NCBI RefSeq assembly: GCF_015206895.1
Contig: NZ_JADEXU010000066.1
Span: 1-40,853, forward strand
DNA length: 40,853 nt
Source of the DNA: Nostoc sp. LEGE 12450
GTDB taxonomy: Bacteria > Cyanobacteriota > Cyanobacteriia > Cyanobacteriales > Nostocaceae
Reading direction: 5' to 3'
Below, piece by piece: positions 39,869-40,853 of this stretch; position 1 is the first letter of the stretch, and each line of letters begins with the position of its first letter. The position numbers were made by a program, and so were the translations under genes. The notes under the pieces are model-generated. The model was not told where the DNA came from and did not search any database. It saw only the letters and a program-made list of their open reading frames with translations.

Positions 39869-40708
39869 TTATTCAGGAGTTAGAAATATTTCTTTGAAAG
39901 TATTACTTTGGTTATCTACCAATGCATTGACGTTTTGGGGTAAATAGCCAGGATGATTCAGAGTCAAAACATAATTACCTAAATGAAGGTCTTCAAAAAA
40001 GAACAGTCCTTCTTTAGTAGTTGATATGGACTTGTCAGTTCCCCTCACAGCTACTTCTGCCGCTACCAGTGGCAGATTTGTCACCGCACTTTTGACAATA
40101 CCCGCGATCGCAACTCGCCTGGTTAATACTAGACTGTCACTATCACGAGACAATTGATTTCGCAAATTGAAAATCCGCTCCCAAACCAAAGGTACTGGCG
40201 TAGGTTGTGGCTCGAAGGGGATTGTAACTGTCAAATATAAGGCTGAACGCAATGGCACATTGAGAGCGCTCCATAAAGAGCCAATTTCAATTGGCGGCTC
40301 TAGGGCAACTGTCATGTTCAAATTACCATAGCCCCGTAATTCAGGAACCAAAAACTCCTCTTCCAAGGTGCGATGGCGCAACAGCACAGCCAACGCCTCA
40401 CTGATAAAGTGATGCTCCCCTAAAGCTGTTCTATCCCAGGCTGTTAATAGCAGTGAAACATCAAACCAAGCGGGTGCCCAATTTACAGTGGCAGGTTGTA
40501 GAGCGCGTGTTAGCTTGCGTTCAACTTGCCTACCAGAATGTTGTACCTGCTTACTCTCACGTATATCAAAAATGTATAAATTGAGAGTCGGGCCTGCTCC
40601 CTCTTCCCTTCGATTACCAGGATGGCTAAAGTCAATTTGCTCTGTACTGGTAAGTGAGGTTCCTCCAGCTAGAATTTCGGCTAAAGTTTGAAGAACGAAG
40701 ATAAGCAT
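39869..40708 (-). CDS. Pvc16-like (DUF4255) cap protein with C-terminal carboxypeptidase-regulatory-like domain
   Basis: A 279-residue protein. The N-terminal part (about 1-185) is the Pvc16/DUF4255 domain: VLQTLAEILAGGTSLTSTEQ, PTLNLYIFDIRESKQVQHSG, WAPAWFDVSLLLTAWDRTAL, EHHFISEALAVLLRHRTLEE and RSALYLTVTIPFEPQP. In contractile systems this family ends the tube and sheath (tail terminator/cap). The C-terminal about 80 residues form a carboxypeptidase-regulatory-like beta domain (AIAGIVKSAVTNLPLVAAEV; YVLTLNHPGYLPQNV), an addition not needed for capping that may contact a membrane or wall. It is upstream of the sheath gene by 30 nt. The operon may begin here or further right. Confidence 0.85.
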   Translation of the reverse strand: MLIFVLQTLAEILAGGTSLTSTEQIDFSHPGNRREEGAGPTLNLYIFDIRESKQVQHSGRQVERKLTRALQPATVNWAPAWFDVSLLLTAWDRTALGEHHFISEALAVLLRHRTLEEEFLVPELRGYGNLNMTVALEPPIEIGSLWSALNVPLRSALYLTVTIPFEPQPTPVPLVWERIFNLRNQLSRDSDSLVLTRRVAIAGIVKSAVTNLPLVAAEVAVRGTDKSISTTKEGLFFFEDLHLGNYVLTLNHPGYLPQNVNALVDNQSNTFKEIFLTPE

Positions 40709-40796
40709 GAAGGTGTTCTGCTGGTAGCTAATCCAGATGCATCTACAGTATATGTATCAGCCTTCTAAAGTTAATTAGACTTTTGTCGATATTTTT

Positions 40797-40846
40797 TCAA
40801 TTGGTCATTTGTCATTTGTCATTGGTCATTGGTCATTGGGTACTGG
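40797..40846. repeat. short tandem repeat at the right edge
   Basis: Repeated TTGGTCAT / TTTGTCAT octamer units, with a 7-8 nt step. Typical Nostocales spacer repeat. The window ends here, so its full length is unknown. Confidence 0.75.
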
Positions 40847-40853
40847 TTATTAA

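Noticed and set aside
36021..40708. Prophage tail remnant
   Set aside because: The gene set (Pvc16-like cap, two tube proteins, DUF6760-like, FHA) is that of contractile injection systems, and no phage head, integrase or lysis gene is present in the window.
1..40853. tRNA, rRNA or insertion sequence with transposase
   Set aside because: No cloverleaf with a TTCGA-type arm, no rRNA sequence and no transposase-like protein was found on either strand by eye; a dedicated tRNA search would be decisive.

Overview
The window comes from a cyanobacterium, most likely a filamentous, heterocyst-forming type (Nostocales). The signs are the palindrome GCGATCGC (HIP1) scattered through genes and spacers, long low-complexity spacers of the GGGAATTGGGAAT / TGCCCCCTGCC kind, a ferredoxin-thioredoxin reductase catalytic subunit, a PAP/fibrillin protein, a CBS-CP12 fusion, many Ser/Thr kinases, and a contractile injection gene cluster like those of multicellular cyanobacteria. 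Housekeeping genes alternate with accessory modules.

Positions 1-5000 look like conflict or defence DNA. A small Bell-like effector gene (133-531) is followed by a STAND/NLR-type NTPase with a WD40 array (573-3908). Both proteins carry nearly the same glycine-rich, amyloid-signalling-like motif, at the C terminus of the effector and the N terminus of the NTPase. The 12 WD40 units are nearly identical, and one carries an in-frame TAG at a hypervariable codon. A ParE/RelE-type toxin-antitoxin pair follows, flanked on both sides by 28-nt HIP1-containing repeats. Positions 5174-12000 hold a secreted pentapeptide-repeat protein, an M20 amidohydrolase, a hemerythrin-domain protein, and a Ser/Thr kinase next to a membrane-anchored ligand-binding protein.

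Positions 12257-20309 hold typA, a GIY-YIG-like protein, an orphan BrnA-like antitoxin with a 24-codon BrnT relic, DUF29, Uma2 and DUF58 proteins, a PEP-CTERM protein, and the overlapping pair ftrC-DUF309. Copies of one dispersed repeat lie in spacers, within a small broken ORF, and inside the DUF58 coding region. Positions 20543-23255 hold an LPS-export set (LptA-like, LptB, LptF/G). Then come the CBS-CP12 regulator, a repeat-rich membrane-anchored protein, an SLH-domain protein, rpiA, a PAP/fibrillin protein, an unusual MOSC plus alkyltransferase-like fusion, an unknown membrane protein, and two tandem paralogous small proteins.

Positions 31684-40708 are all on the minus strand. Read in the direction of transcription from the right edge, they encode a Pvc16-like (DUF4255) protein, a contractile sheath, two tube proteins, two paralogous tail-assembly proteins, a tiny DUF6760-like ORF with no ordinary start codon, and an FHA protein ending in a degenerate methylglyoxal-synthase-like domain. 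A CHASE2 Ser/Thr kinase follows. The first seven form the left part of a contractile injection system that continues beyond the window. The FHA-MGS fusion and the neighbouring kinase suggest, by inference, phospho-dependent and ligand-dependent control of that machine.
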